From the NCBI RefSeq assembly GCF_024298825.1, contig NZ_CP101153.1:1984001-2048000 (forward strand): 64,000 nt of DNA, in the 5' to 3' direction. Below, piece after piece: positions 25,279 through 34,040 of the stretch. Both the position numbers and the translations under genes were made by a program. Under the pieces are notes generated by a model, which made no database searches, was not told the DNA's origin, and worked only from the letters and a program-made list of their open reading frames with translations. Source of the stretch: Haloglomus salinum (lineage in GTDB: Archaea > Halobacteriota > Halobacteria > Halobacteriales > Haloarculaceae). Numbering within the stretch: the stretch's first letter is position 1; each line of letters opens with the position of its first letter.

Positions 25279-26070
25279 GTGCGACTGACGAACTCGTTCA
25301 TCGGGGTCCGCGGGGTCGGCGAGGCCACCGAGCGGCGGCTGTGGCAGCGAGGCGTGACGCGCTGGGCCGACTACGACCCGGCCGTGGCGCGGGACTGCCG
25401 CGGCGTCGGCGCGACGACGGCCGACCGCATCGAGGCGTTCGTCGACGAGGCACCCGAGCGACTGGACGACCGCGACGCTACCTTCTTCGACGAGCGCCTC
25501 CCCTCCAGCGAGCGCTGGCGGCTCTACGAGGACTTCCGCGACGAGGCCGCCTTCTTCGATATCGAGACGACCGGGCTGGACGAACACCGCGACGACGTGA
25601 CCACTGTGAGCGTCCACCGCGACGGCGAAACGCGGACACTGGTCAACGGCGGCGGCACGGAGCCGCCCCACGAGCCGCTGACCCGGGAGCGACTCGCCGA
25701 CGCGCTCGACGCGCCGCTGCTGGTGACGTTCAACGGCATCCGCTTCGACCAGCCGTTCCTCGAGACCTCGCTGGACTGGTCGACCGAGGCGGCCCACCTC
25801 GACCTGATGTACCCCTGCAAGCGCCTCGGCCTCGACGGGGGGCTCAAGCGCATCGAACAGGACGTCGGCATCGACCGCGACCGCCCGGACATCTCCGGCC
25901 GGGACGCGGTGCGGCTCTGGCGCGAGTACGAGCGCGGCGACGCGAGCAGCCTGGCGACCCTGGTATCGTACAACCGTGAGGACACGGTCAACCTCCGGCG
26001 GCTGATGGACCTGGTCGGCGAGCGGCTCCACGACGAGGTGTTCGTGGCGGCGCGTGATGGTGGGGAGTAG
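25279..26070 (+). CDS. RNase H-fold exonuclease with N-terminal HhH domain
   Basis: A 263-aa protein. Residues 1-60 carry two helix-hairpin-helix-like elements (FIGVRGVGEATERRLW; CRGVGATTADRIEAF). Residues ~90-250 form a DEDD exonuclease domain of the YprB/ribonuclease-H-like class: Asp94 and Glu96 in FFDIETTGLD, FNGIRFDQPF, and YNREDTVNL with the last Asp. It probably digests DNA or RNA 3' ends in repair; substrate unknown. The start is a GTG at 25279; no ATG lies near the domain start. Upstream in-frame sequence is not coding-like. Confidence 0.82.
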   Translation: MRLTNSFIGVRGVGEATERRLWQRGVTRWADYDPAVARDCRGVGATTADRIEAFVDEAPERLDDRDATFFDERLPSSERWRLYEDFRDEAAFFDIETTGLDEHRDDVTTVSVHRDGETRTLVNGGGTEPPHEPLTRERLADALDAPLLVTFNGIRFDQPFLETSLDWSTEAAHLDLMYPCKRLGLDGGLKRIEQDVGIDRDRPDISGRDAVRLWREYERGDASSLATLVSYNREDTVNLRRLMDLVGERLHDEVFVAARDGGE

Positions 26071-26122
26071 GGAGAAGGCACCTGTCTGTTCTAGCGGCAA
26101 TCCGACTGCCGACGGCGACAAG

Positions 26123-26152
26123 CACCTGTTGAAAGCCCCCGCGGGCTCGACC
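26123..26152 (+). repeat. Dispersed module with GTTGAAAGCCCCCG core
   Basis: The intergenic stretch contains CACCTGTTGAAAGCCCCCG followed by CGGGCTCGACC. The same core recurs near 37.1 kb (as TGTAGAAAGCCCCCG) and, inverted, four times at 38.5-38.7 kb. It is therefore a dispersed intergenic repeat in this genome. Function unknown. Confidence 0.65.
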
Positions 26153-26190
26153 GGAACAACACTCACGGCACAGTGGAACCTCTCTCCGGT

Positions 26191-26724
26191 ATGGTTCCCG
26201 ACACGGCCGAGAACACTCCCGCCAGCCTCCGCGAACGCCTGGAAGCGACGATGTGGGCGCGTCACGAGAACCCGTGGAGCGGCTGGACCCGGGTCCCCGC
26301 CGGCCCTGCGCTGCTGCTCGCGGTTCACCTGCGGAGCAAGCGCCTGCTCGCGGTCGTCCTGGGGTGGGTCGTCGTCAACCCGTTCCTGTTCTCCCCGCCG
26401 GACCCGGAGACAGAGAGCTGGATGACCCGCGGCGTGCGCGCCGAGCGGTGGTGGCTCGGCGAGGGCCGCGGGACGCTGGGGCTGGACTGGCCGAACGTCG
26501 TCAACCTCGCCGGCGCGCTGGCGTACGTCGTCGGGCTCGTGGCCGCACTCCGCCGACGGCCGCGAGCGACCGCCGTGGCAACCCTCCTCGCGTCCGGGCT
26601 GAAGCTCGCGTGGATAGCGGTCATCGCCCGACGATACGACCAGCGGGACGAATCTTCGAACGAAAATCCGGAATTCTCCGATTCGGCCCAGAGTATCGAG
26701 ACTATCACAGAGTTATGTGAGTAA
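26191..26724 (+). CDS. DUF6653-like membrane protein
   Basis: A 177-aa protein with three to four hydrophobic segments. The N-terminal block LEATMWARHENPWSGWTRVPAGPALLLAVHLRS is the hallmark of a small haloarchaeal family (DUF6653, from memory). Then come LLAVVLGWVVVNPFLFSPP, VVNLAGALAYVVGLVAAL and ATLLASGLKLAWIAVIA. The C-terminal tail is Ser/Glu/Asn-rich. An ATG six codons upstream is possible. Role unknown. Confidence 0.75.
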   Translation: MVPDTAENTPASLRERLEATMWARHENPWSGWTRVPAGPALLLAVHLRSKRLLAVVLGWVVVNPFLFSPPDPETESWMTRGVRAERWWLGEGRGTLGLDWPNVVNLAGALAYVVGLVAALRRRPRATAVATLLASGLKLAWIAVIARRYDQRDESSNENPEFSDSAQSIETITELCE

Positions 26725-26733
26725 CTGTCCAGG

Positions 26734-27261
26734 TTACTGCATCGTATCGCTCGCACCCAGCGTCCGCTGGCCCTGCGAGACGGCCACCCGCCCGGCGCGG
26801 TGGACCGCGACCAGCGCCGCGACCGCCGCGACGACGAGTAGGCCCGCGCGGGCCGTCGAGAGCAGGCCCAGCGAGACGATGAGCGTGGTCGCGCACGCCG
26901 GCGCGTGGCGGAGGTCCGTCGCGAGCATCGCGCCGGTCGTGAGCCCGACACTGAGGACCCCTGCGGCGGCGAGGCGGAGGCCAGCCAGCGACCCGGCGGC
27001 TGGCGGCGCCGCGACGCTCCCGGACCCGACCAGCAGGACGAAGCACGCCAGTCCCGCGACGACACCGATGGCGTGGCCGCCGAGCACCCGGCGCGGCTGG
27101 CTCTCGGACGCCGTCGGGCGGTCGGCCAGCACGTACGCCGTCGGGCCGAGGCTGGGGAACAGCGCCGGGAGGCCCGTGAGCCACGCGGCACCCCCGGAGA
27201 CGAGGAGAAGCGCACCCGCTGCGAGGCCGGTCCGGAGCGTACGGGCGTCGATGCGGGACAC
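26734..27261 (-). CDS. HPP-family membrane protein
   Basis: About 175 aa, four to five hydrophobic segments. The HPP-like signature is the loop FPSLGPTAYVLADRPTASESQPRRVLGGHAIGVVAG between the first two helices, and HAPACATTLIVSLGLL later. HPP-domain membrane proteins have been linked to nitrite transport in plants and cyanobacteria; here nothing nearby supports a substrate. The start is taken as GTG at 27261 because upstream in-frame sequence has no coding character. It is convergent with the DUF6653-like gene (9 bp apart). Confidence 0.75.
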   Translation of the reverse strand: MSRIDARTLRTGLAAGALLLVSGGAAWLTGLPALFPSLGPTAYVLADRPTASESQPRRVLGGHAIGVVAGLACFVLLVGSGSVAAPPAAGSLAGLRLAAAGVLSVGLTTGAMLATDLRHAPACATTLIVSLGLLSTARAGLLVVAAVAALVAVHRAGRVAVSQGQRTLGASDTMQ

Positions 27262-27476
27262 GCCCGTGGCTCGGACGGTCCGTGGACAAAGGTCCGGGGA
27301 TTTCGGCTCGGAACACTGGCCGGCCGTCCGGTTCTGGCGAGGAGGTCGCAGTATTCGCCGCCGGGAGATAGGCAGGCGGGGCAGGTGGCCCTCACACGGG
27401 ATTCTATACATAAACGAGCCAGCAATCCACGGCACTCGACCCGCACGTTTTTCCGCGCGCTACCCCTGAATCGGGT

Positions 27477-28640
27477 ATGCTCGACTACGTGGATCTGGAG
27501 GCGGACCTGACCGAGGAGGAGCGGATGGTCCGGGACACGGCGCGCGATTTCGTGGAGGACAACGTCAAGCCGGTCGTCGCGGACCACTGGATCGAGGGGA
27601 CGTTCCCGAAGGACCTCATCCCGGAGATGGGCGAACTCGGCTTCTACGGTCCGAACCTCTCGGGCTACGGGCTGCCGGACCTCTCGGAGCGAGCCTACGG
27701 CATCCTGATGCAGGAGCTGGAGGCGGGCGACTCGGGGCTGCGGTCGATGGCGTCGGTGCAGGGGTCGCTCGTGATGTACCCCATCTACACGTACGGCAGC
27801 GAGGCCCAGAAGGACGAGTGGCTCGAGGCGATGGGGACCGGCGAGAAAATCGGCTGCTTCGGGCTGACCGAGCCTAACCACGGCTCGAACCCGTCTCGGA
27901 TGGAGACCTACGCCGAGGCCGAGGACGACGGATACGTGCTGAACGGCACCAAGACCTGGATTACCAACTCCCCGCTCGCGGACGTGGCGCTCGTGTGGGC
28001 GCGCGACCGTTCGTCCCCGGACGACCCCGTTCGTGGGTTCCTCGTCGAGACGGACCGCGACGGCGTCGAGACGCCGAAAATCGACGAGAAGCTCTCGCTC
28101 CGGGCCTCGATTACCGGCCAGATCGAACTGTCGAACGTCTACGTCCCCGAGGCCAACGTCCTGCCCGACGTGCAGGGGATGAAGGGGCCGCTCTCCTGTC
28201 TCACGCAGGCGCGCTTCGGCATCGCGTGGGGCGCCATCGGCGCCGCCCGTGACTGTTTCGAGACCGCGCGGGAGTACGCCACCGACCGCGAGCAGTTCGG
28301 CAAGCCCATCGGCGGCTTCCAGATTCAGCAGGAGAAACTCGCCGAGATGGCCACGCAGATTACCACCGCCCAGTTGCTCGCCTACCGGCTCACCGAGCTG
28401 AAGGAGCGCGGTGACCTGCGCCCGGAGCAGGTCTCGATGGCCAAGCGCAACAACGTGCGGATGGCCCGGGACCAGTCCCGCATCGCCCGTGAGATGCTGG
28501 GCGGGAACGGCATCACGGCGGACTACTCGCCGATGCGCCACATGGCCAACCTCGAAACGGTCTACACCTACGAGGGCACCCACGACATCCACTCGCTCAT
28601 CCTCGGCCACGACCTGACCGGCATCCCCGCATTCGAGTAG
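27477..28640 (+). CDS. Acyl-CoA dehydrogenase, glutaryl-CoA dehydrogenase-like
   Basis: A 387-aa flavoprotein. FAD/substrate motifs are CFGLTEPNHGSNPSRM, GTKTWITNSPLADVALVWAR, and REQFGKPIGGFQIQQEKLAEM. The catalytic base Glu366 is in TYEGTHDIHSL, the position used by short-chain and glutaryl-CoA dehydrogenases. The TEPNHGSNP and PNLSGYG segments favour a glutaryl-CoA dehydrogenase subgroup, which would oxidise and decarboxylate glutaryl-CoA to crotonyl-CoA. Substrate assignment is inference. Monocistronic. Confidence 0.88.
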   Translation: MLDYVDLEADLTEEERMVRDTARDFVEDNVKPVVADHWIEGTFPKDLIPEMGELGFYGPNLSGYGLPDLSERAYGILMQELEAGDSGLRSMASVQGSLVMYPIYTYGSEAQKDEWLEAMGTGEKIGCFGLTEPNHGSNPSRMETYAEAEDDGYVLNGTKTWITNSPLADVALVWARDRSSPDDPVRGFLVETDRDGVETPKIDEKLSLRASITGQIELSNVYVPEANVLPDVQGMKGPLSCLTQARFGIAWGAIGAARDCFETAREYATDREQFGKPIGGFQIQQEKLAEMATQITTAQLLAYRLTELKERGDLRPEQVSMAKRNNVRMARDQSRIAREMLGGNGITADYSPMRHMANLETVYTYEGTHDIHSLILGHDLTGIPAFE

Positions 28641-28656
28641 CGGTCTGTCGGCGCTC

Positions 28657-29058
28657 TCACTGCGGTTCCCGGCGCTCCGGTGGCGCCTCGGAGACGAACC
28701 GGCCCCACCAGGCCCGCCGGTCTGCCGCCGCGCGGTACAGTTTCTCCCGCACTGGCCCGTAGTCGGCCGTCTGGTTCAGGAACAGCCGCAGCTCCCGGGG
28801 CAGCACACCGAGCCGGCCGAGGACGGCCTCGATGGCCGCGCCACAGGACCACACCTCGTCCTCGGTCAGGAGGTGGGCACAGTCCTCGTAGTCGCCGGGG
28901 AGGCGCGCGCGTTCCTCGTCGGTGAGCGCCGCGAACCCGATGATGCCGAGGTCGGTGTGCTCGGCCGCGACGGCCGCCCACCACGAGCAGAAACCGCAGT
29001 CGTCGTCGTAGACGAACCAGGCCGGTCCGTCCCCGCTGGCGTCACGGATGTCGCTCAT
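28657..29058 (-). CDS. DCC-family thiol-disulfide oxidoreductase-like protein
   Basis: A 133-aa protein with the DCC signature at the start: FVYDDDCGFCSWWAAVAAEH, cysteines 21 and 24 forming a C-x2-C redox pair in a thioredoxin-like fold. The conserved second block is HLLTEDEVWSCGAAIEAVLGRLG, and the C-terminal part has the family's hydrophobic RELRLFLNQTADYGPVREKLYR. DCC proteins are predicted thiol oxidoreductases of uncertain partner. It is convergent with the acyl-CoA dehydrogenase. Confidence 0.85.
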   Translation of the reverse strand: MSDIRDASGDGPAWFVYDDDCGFCSWWAAVAAEHTDLGIIGFAALTDEERARLPGDYEDCAHLLTEDEVWSCGAAIEAVLGRLGVLPRELRLFLNQTADYGPVREKLYRAAADRRAWWGRFVSEAPPERREPQ

Positions 29059-29126
29059 GCGTACTCGTACGGGCGCGAGTGGGGAGTGACTTCTGCCGAG
29101 TGCGGCGGCGACCGGCTGACGGCGAA

Positions 29127-29627
29127 TCAGTCGAAGCGACCGGTCTCCGCGCCGCAGTCCTGGCAGACGGTGACGAGCGCGTCCTTGTCCTCGGTCGGCT
29201 GGACGGCCTGCTCGGTCCGCTCGCCGCAGTCCTCGCACTCGCGGAGGATGGTCGTCTCACCCATCTCGGCGGGCGCGCCGATGGCCAGCGCGACGACACG
29301 CTCGTCGGTCTCGTTGGTCCCCTGCTGCCACTCGCCCGGGGCGAACCGGACCGCCTCCCCCTGCGCCACACGGACCTCCCCGTCCTCGCTCGCGGATTCG
29401 GAGCCGCGTCGCGGCTCCCCTGCCTCGAACGTCGCGGTCCCCTCCAGCACGTAGAAGACCTCCTCCTGGCCCTCGTGCTGGTGGTAGCCGAAGGCGAAGC
29501 TCTCGCCCGGCGCGAGCTCGTAGTGGTTGATGGTGACGTCCTCGGCGCCGAGCGCGTTCGACAGCGGGCGTTTCGCGCTCGCCGGGCTCATCCACGAGTC
29601 CACGTCCTCGATGCGCACGTGTTCCAT
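29127..29627 (-). CDS. Cupin protein with C-terminal zinc ribbon
   Basis: A 166-aa protein. Cupin motif 1 is GYHQHEGQEEVFYVLEGTATF (residues ~47-67) with histidines and glutamate for a metal. Motif 2 is weaker (VRFAPGEWQQGTN). Residues ~128-162 form a zinc ribbon: ECEDCGERTEQ...VCQDCGAETG, four cysteines as two C-x2-C pairs. The combination suggests a small metal-dependent sensor or isomerase; function unknown. It is followed in the same direction by nothing close, and a second cupin gene lies 76 bp upstream. Confidence 0.82.
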   Translation of the reverse strand: MEHVRIEDVDSWMSPASAKRPLSNALGAEDVTINHYELAPGESFAFGYHQHEGQEEVFYVLEGTATFEAGEPRRGSESASEDGEVRVAQGEAVRFAPGEWQQGTNETDERVVALAIGAPAEMGETTILRECEDCGERTEQAVQPTEDKDALVTVCQDCGAETGRFD

Positions 29628-29703
29628 GGCCGGCCCGTCGCGGGTGGCGGACTAAAGCCTACTCCCCGTCGCTGTCGTCGGGTTCGTCGGCGCCGGCCGC
29701 AGG

Positions 29704-30243
29704 TCACTCGGCGCCGTCGCCCTCGCTCCCGGCCGCAGCGTGACCACCAGGGCCGTCCGCGTCCCAGTAGCCCACCGCGTCGGCCTCGCGGAAGAACGTT
29801 GGCGACGCGTCGCCCTCGCCACCCGGTGCCCGACCGACGAAGGTGCCGACGGTCCCGGACTCGGGGTAGACGGCCACGTCGGGCTCGTTCATCGTGGAGA
29901 TGGCGAGGAAGCGCAGCGGTTCCGCCCCCGTGTTGACGAGCTGGTGGGCGCCGCGCTCGTCAGCGGGACAGGCCACGTAGTCGCCCGCTTCGACGGGGTG
30001 GCCGTCCTCGGTATCGTCCGCCTCGTCGGTCCGGAGCCGCCCCTCGCCGTCCAGCACGAAGAACGCCTCCTCGTTGCCCGTGTGGTAGTGGAGCGGCCAC
30101 GAGCGGGCACCGGGCGGGAGTTCGTAGAGGCTCGTCCCGATGCGCTCGCCACCCGCCGCCGCGGCGAGTTGCTTCCGCCGGAAGTGGGTCGCCCCTTCCT
30201 CCGTCTCCGTCCACTCGAGGTCGTCGGCGTTCACGGGGTCCAT
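29704..30243 (-). CDS. Cupin-domain protein
   Basis: A 179-aa cupin. Motif 1 is SWPLHYHTGNEEAFFVLDGEGRLR (two His, one Glu), motif 2 VACPADERGAHQLVNTG. The C-terminus adds VAVYPESGTVGTFVGRAPG and a low-complexity tail. The histidine set is that of a metal-binding cupin; sugar or aromatic substrates are both possible. It is in tandem with the cupin/zinc-ribbon gene but the two share only the fold. The ATG at 30243 matches the domain start (MDPVNADDLEW). Confidence 0.82.
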   Translation of the reverse strand: MDPVNADDLEWTETEEGATHFRRKQLAAAAGGERIGTSLYELPPGARSWPLHYHTGNEEAFFVLDGEGRLRTDEADDTEDGHPVEAGDYVACPADERGAHQLVNTGAEPLRFLAISTMNEPDVAVYPESGTVGTFVGRAPGGEGDASPTFFREADAVGYWDADGPGGHAAAGSEGDGAE

Positions 30244-30342
30244 GCGCCTGCCACCGGACGCCGGGGCCCTCAGCGTACCGGTCGCGCGTGCCGTGGTGAC
30301 GGTGGCCACGGGTTTCTTTACAGCCGAGGAGCACGCGACGAT

Positions 30343-31719
30343 ATGCGACTGCTTCCCGCGCTGGTCGTCGTGCTCGGGATGGTGGGAGTGCTCGTGCTCG
30401 CGTCACCCGCGGCAGCGGTCGACGACGACCGTACCCTCTCGAACGCGACGCTCGCCTCCGGCGAGACGTACTGTGAGGGACAACGAGCCTTCTTCGGCGC
30501 ACCCAACAGCAGCGCCAACGCCACCTACGAGGTCACGACCGAGGACCCGCCACCGATCGCGCCGCCGGAGAAGGAGGTCACCCTCGACGCGAACGCGACC
30601 GGAGTCGTCCCCACGAACGGTCTCGGGGGGGTCTACGTCCTCCGCAACGAGAGCGGGGCGCCGGTCGTGGTCGACGGGACGGGCTACCAGACCCGGACCG
30701 GCGATGCCTCGGACGCCGCCTGGGAGGTGCTCGACTGTACCTTCCGCGTCGTTCCCCGGCAGGGAATCGTCGATGTCGATGATGACGGCGGGACCGCATC
30801 GTTCACGGTCTCGGCCAGCGACGACGATGCGGTCTACGTCCGGTCAGAGCGCCTGAGCGTCGACACCCTCGCCGACCTGACCGGCGGCACCAGAACCGCG
30901 GATGGTGTCCGGGTCCCGGTCACGGACGGGCAGCTGACGATGGAGTTCCCCGCGACCTTCGCCTGTCGCGCCGACGAGTACGACTTCGTCGTCGAAGGTG
31001 TCTCGACCGGAGCGACGACGACCGATCGCGTCACGCTGGAGGCGACCACCGAAACCCGGGTCGTCCTCGACGGGTCACCCGTCACCATCGACTCTGGGGA
31101 GACTGTCGGCATCGGCGTGCTGACGCGATGCCATCCGAGCGCGACCGTCCGCATCGGCTCCGAGAACGCGCCGTTCCTCGCGAACGCGACGTTCACCACC
31201 ACCCGCGAGAACGACTACGGTGAACTCCGGTTCGACACCGCGGCCGCGGGCTCGGCACCGCCCGCCGAACTGTTCGGGGCCACCACCGGCGCCACCTTCG
31301 CGAACGCGACTGTCGAACGCCGTCCCGATACCGATGCACTCCCGCCGGGCGAATACGACCTGACCGTGTACCAGAACGGCCACGAGCAGGATGTGGGCAC
31401 GCTGCGGGTCCGGTCGACGGCGACCCCGACAGCCACACCGACCACGGTCACGGCGGCGACGGTGACGGCGACACCCACGAACGGGACGCCGGTTCCGACC
31501 GTGACCGACCCCCCGACGCCCACGCCGACTACCCCGACTGCGGGCCCGGAGCCGCCGACCGCCTCACCGACGCCGACACCCGTGGTCGACGGGACCCCCA
31601 CCGCGACGCCGACCGACGGAACGCCGCCCGTGACGAGTAGTGATGGACAGCCCGGATTCGGTGTGGGGGTCGTGATTATCTCGGCAATGGTGGGACTCTA
31701 CGCTAGAGTCGCGAGATAA
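30343..31719 (+). CDS. PGF-CTERM surface glycoprotein-like protein, BGTF-like fold
   Basis: A 458-aa secreted protein: signal peptide (ALVVVLGMVGVLVLASPAAA), then a beta-rich body with repeated domains starting YCEGQRAFFGAPNS, DDGGTASFTVSASDDDAVYVRSE, and FACRADEYDFVVEGV. A Thr/Pro linker (TPTATPTTVTAATVTATPT) and a PGF-CTERM tail (GQPGFG, hydrophobic helix, R) close it. Cysteines near 45, 133, 213 and 267 could form disulfides. The domains recall those of haloarchaeal S-layer-associated glycoproteins. Expected to be archaeosortase-processed and displayed on the surface. Role unknown. Confidence 0.83.
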   Translation: MRLLPALVVVLGMVGVLVLASPAAAVDDDRTLSNATLASGETYCEGQRAFFGAPNSSANATYEVTTEDPPPIAPPEKEVTLDANATGVVPTNGLGGVYVLRNESGAPVVVDGTGYQTRTGDASDAAWEVLDCTFRVVPRQGIVDVDDDGGTASFTVSASDDDAVYVRSERLSVDTLADLTGGTRTADGVRVPVTDGQLTMEFPATFACRADEYDFVVEGVSTGATTTDRVTLEATTETRVVLDGSPVTIDSGETVGIGVLTRCHPSATVRIGSENAPFLANATFTTTRENDYGELRFDTAAAGSAPPAELFGATTGATFANATVERRPDTDALPPGEYDLTVYQNGHEQDVGTLRVRSTATPTATPTTVTAATVTATPTNGTPVPTVTDPPTPTPTTPTAGPEPPTASPTPTPVVDGTPTATPTDGTPPVTSSDGQPGFGVGVVIISAMVGLYARVAR

Positions 31720-31757
31720 ATGGGGAATTCGGCGCTCCGACGCGAAAAACGCTCCCG

Positions 31758-33362
31758 TCAGTCGTGACGGAACGACCGCTGCCCCGTGAACGCCATCGCC
31801 ATCCCGTGTTCGTCGGCGGCCTCGATGACGTCCTCGTCGTTGACGGAGCCGCCGGGCTGGATGACGGCCTCGATGCCCGCGTCGGCGGCCGCCTCGATGC
31901 CGTCCGGGAAGGGGAAGAAGGCGTCCGAGGCCATCACGGCGCCCTGGGCGTCCTTGCCCTCGGCGTGTTCCTCGGCCTTCATCGCCGCGAGGCGGACGGC
32001 GTCGACCCGGGAGACCTGGCCCATCCCGACGCCAACCGTCTCGGTGCCCTGCGCGAACAGGATGCCGTTGGACTTGACGTGCTTGAGCGTCTTCCAGGCG
32101 AACAGCATCGTCTCGACCTCCGCGTCGGTGGGCTGGCGCTCGGTGACGAACTCCAGGTCGTCGGCGCTCACGTCCTGCAGGTCCCGGTCCTGGACCAGTC
32201 GGCCGCCGACGAGGGGCTTCTCGGTGTGGCGCTCGCTCGTCTCGGAGAGGGTCGACTCGTCGCCCACGTCCAGCACGCGGAGGTTCTCCTTCTCGAACAG
32301 CACGTCGAGCGCGGCGTCGGTGTAGCCGGGCGCGACGACGACCTCCTTGAACGAGTCGATGATCTGCTCGGCCGTGGCCGCATCGCACTCCCGGTTCAGG
32401 GCGACGATGCCGCCGAACGCGCTCATCGGGTCCGTCGAGAGGGCGTCCGCGTACGCGTCCGCGAGCGTGTCCGCGGTCGCACAGCCGGCAGGGTTGGTGT
32501 GCTTGATGACGGCCGCGGCGGGCTCGTCGAACTCCTTGATGAGGTCGAGCGCGCCGTCGGCGTCGTTGTAGTTGTTGTACGAGAGGGCCTTCGCGCCCTC
32601 GTTCAGCTGCGGGGCGTCGACGACGTTGGCCTCCTCGCAGGTGGCGTCCGCGTACAGCGCGGCGGCCTGGTGGGGGTTCTCCCCGTAGCGGAGGTCGGCG
32701 ACCCGGTCGTCGGCCGCGAGGCGCCGTCTCGGGAACGGCTCGCCGTCGTCGCGGGTGGCGGTGTCGCCGTCGACGCGGACGACGCCCTCGTCGTGGTCGA
32801 CCTCGGCGCGGCCCTCGACGAACCACTCGACGGCGCGCGGGTAGGCGGCGAACTCCGCCTCGTACAGCACCCGCTCTTTCAGGTCGGCCGGCTCGTCGTC
32901 GTCGTAGACCGGCACGGGTTCCTGCGTGACGATGGGGCCGCCGTCGACCGTCTCGTCGACGACGTGGACGGTACAGCCAGTGACCGAGACGCCCGCGCCG
33001 AGCACCTGCTCGTGGGCGTCCATCCCCGGAAACGCCGGCAGGAGCGACGGGTGGACGTTGAGCGTCGTCGGCACCTCGTCGAGGAACGCCTCGGTGAGGA
33101 TGCGCATGTAGCCGTCGAGGCAGACGAGGTCGAACTCGTAGCCCGCCAGCCGCTCACGGACGCGTGCCTCGTGTGCTTCGCGGGACTCGCCCTCCTCGCG
33201 GACGACGACCTCGGTCGGGATGCCACGCTCGGAGGCCGCCTCGAGGACGGGTGCGCCCTCCTCGTTGGCGAGGACGACGGCGAACTCGGCACCACCCGGT
33301 GCGCGGTCGGCGATGTGCAGCAGGTTGCGCCCACGGTTGGACGCCATTCCGGCCAGTTGCAT
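31758..33362 (-). CDS. purNH: Fused GAR transformylase (PurN-like) and AICAR transformylase (PurH C-domain)
   Basis: A 534-aa fusion. Residues ~1-190 are a formyl-tetrahydrofolate-dependent GAR transformylase domain: LNVHPSLLPAFPG with the catalytic Asn102/His104, and ETVDGGPIVTQ with Asp140. Residues ~205-534 are the AICAR transformylase domain: LRYGENPHQ, KALSYNNYNDADGA, and KHTNPAGCA with Lys287-His288. The IMP cyclohydrolase (MGS-like) domain that normally precedes AICAR transformylase in bacterial PurH is absent; many archaea use PurO for that step. The protein would catalyse two folate-dependent formyl transfers in purine synthesis. An ATG five codons downstream (33347) is an alternative start. 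Confidence 0.92.
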   Translation of the reverse strand: MQLAGMASNRGRNLLHIADRAPGGAEFAVVLANEEGAPVLEAASERGIPTEVVVREEGESREAHEARVRERLAGYEFDLVCLDGYMRILTEAFLDEVPTTLNVHPSLLPAFPGMDAHEQVLGAGVSVTGCTVHVVDETVDGGPIVTQEPVPVYDDDEPADLKERVLYEAEFAAYPRAVEWFVEGRAEVDHDEGVVRVDGDTATRDDGEPFPRRRLAADDRVADLRYGENPHQAAALYADATCEEANVVDAPQLNEGAKALSYNNYNDADGALDLIKEFDEPAAAVIKHTNPAGCATADTLADAYADALSTDPMSAFGGIVALNRECDAATAEQIIDSFKEVVVAPGYTDAALDVLFEKENLRVLDVGDESTLSETSERHTEKPLVGGRLVQDRDLQDVSADDLEFVTERQPTDAEVETMLFAWKTLKHVKSNGILFAQGTETVGVGMGQVSRVDAVRLAAMKAEEHAEGKDAQGAVMASDAFFPFPDGIEAAADAGIEAVIQPGGSVNDEDVIEAADEHGMAMAFTGQRSFRHD

Positions 33363-33521
33363 ATCCGAGTGGCGGGGTGGCCGGCCGTTAGTGGTTGCGG
33401 TCCAGCGGGTGCGAGAGGCTCGCTCGCACGGGCCACGCTCCCGTGGCTCTCGTGTTCGCGTCCGTGACAGCGCGGCCGCTCCTGCGGTGGGGTTCGAGAG
33501 GAGTCGACGGTGGTCGCAGCC

Positions 33522-33914
33522 TCAGACGTCGTCCGGCGTGTCGGCGTCGTCCTCGACGGCGCGCTTCATCGACTCGCGACGGGATTTCGCGTCACGCCCG
33601 GTACACTCCAGCAGGAAGTCGTTCTTCGCGGCGTTGGCGTCCCCCGCGGCGTCGACGTCGCCCGTCTCCATCAGGCTCTCGAGGTCGCGCTCGACGAAGT
33701 CGACCGCGAGCTTGTCCTTCTTGCCCGAGTAGGCGACGGCGCCCGCGACGACCTTCTCGAAGACGGGGTTGTCGGGGTCGCCGACGACGTACAGGTCGCT
33801 CCCGTTGAACTCCTCCGTGCCAGTGATGGGGCCGAAGTAGTCCTCGATGGTCCCCTCCAGGTCGGGGACACGCTCTTCGAGATACTCGCCCCGGCGCATC
33901 TTGTACTCCTCCAT
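33522..33914 (-). CDS. DUF5611 family protein
   Basis: A 130-aa conserved haloarchaeal protein. The start MEEYKMRRGEYLEERVPDLEG and the following TIEDYFGPITG and AGAVAYSGKKDKLAVDFVER blocks are characteristic of this family (DUF5611, from memory). A short acidic tail closes it. Single soluble alpha/beta domain, function unknown. It lies 159 bp downstream of purNH's start in opposite relation and is probably monocistronic. Confidence 0.85.
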   Translation of the reverse strand: MEEYKMRRGEYLEERVPDLEGTIEDYFGPITGTEEFNGSDLYVVGDPDNPVFEKVVAGAVAYSGKKDKLAVDFVERDLESLMETGDVDAAGDANAAKNDFLLECTGRDAKSRRESMKRAVEDDADTPDDV

Positions 33915-34040
33915 GGGCGCCGATTTGCGGAGCAGGGGTTTACCGATTTCGGCCTGCTGTCTCCCGCGGCGGCCCACGCGCCCCGGCGCAGCCGCTGACT
34001 CTGGTGGGTCGCCGTCAGGAGTGCGGTGGCGGTCGGGACG

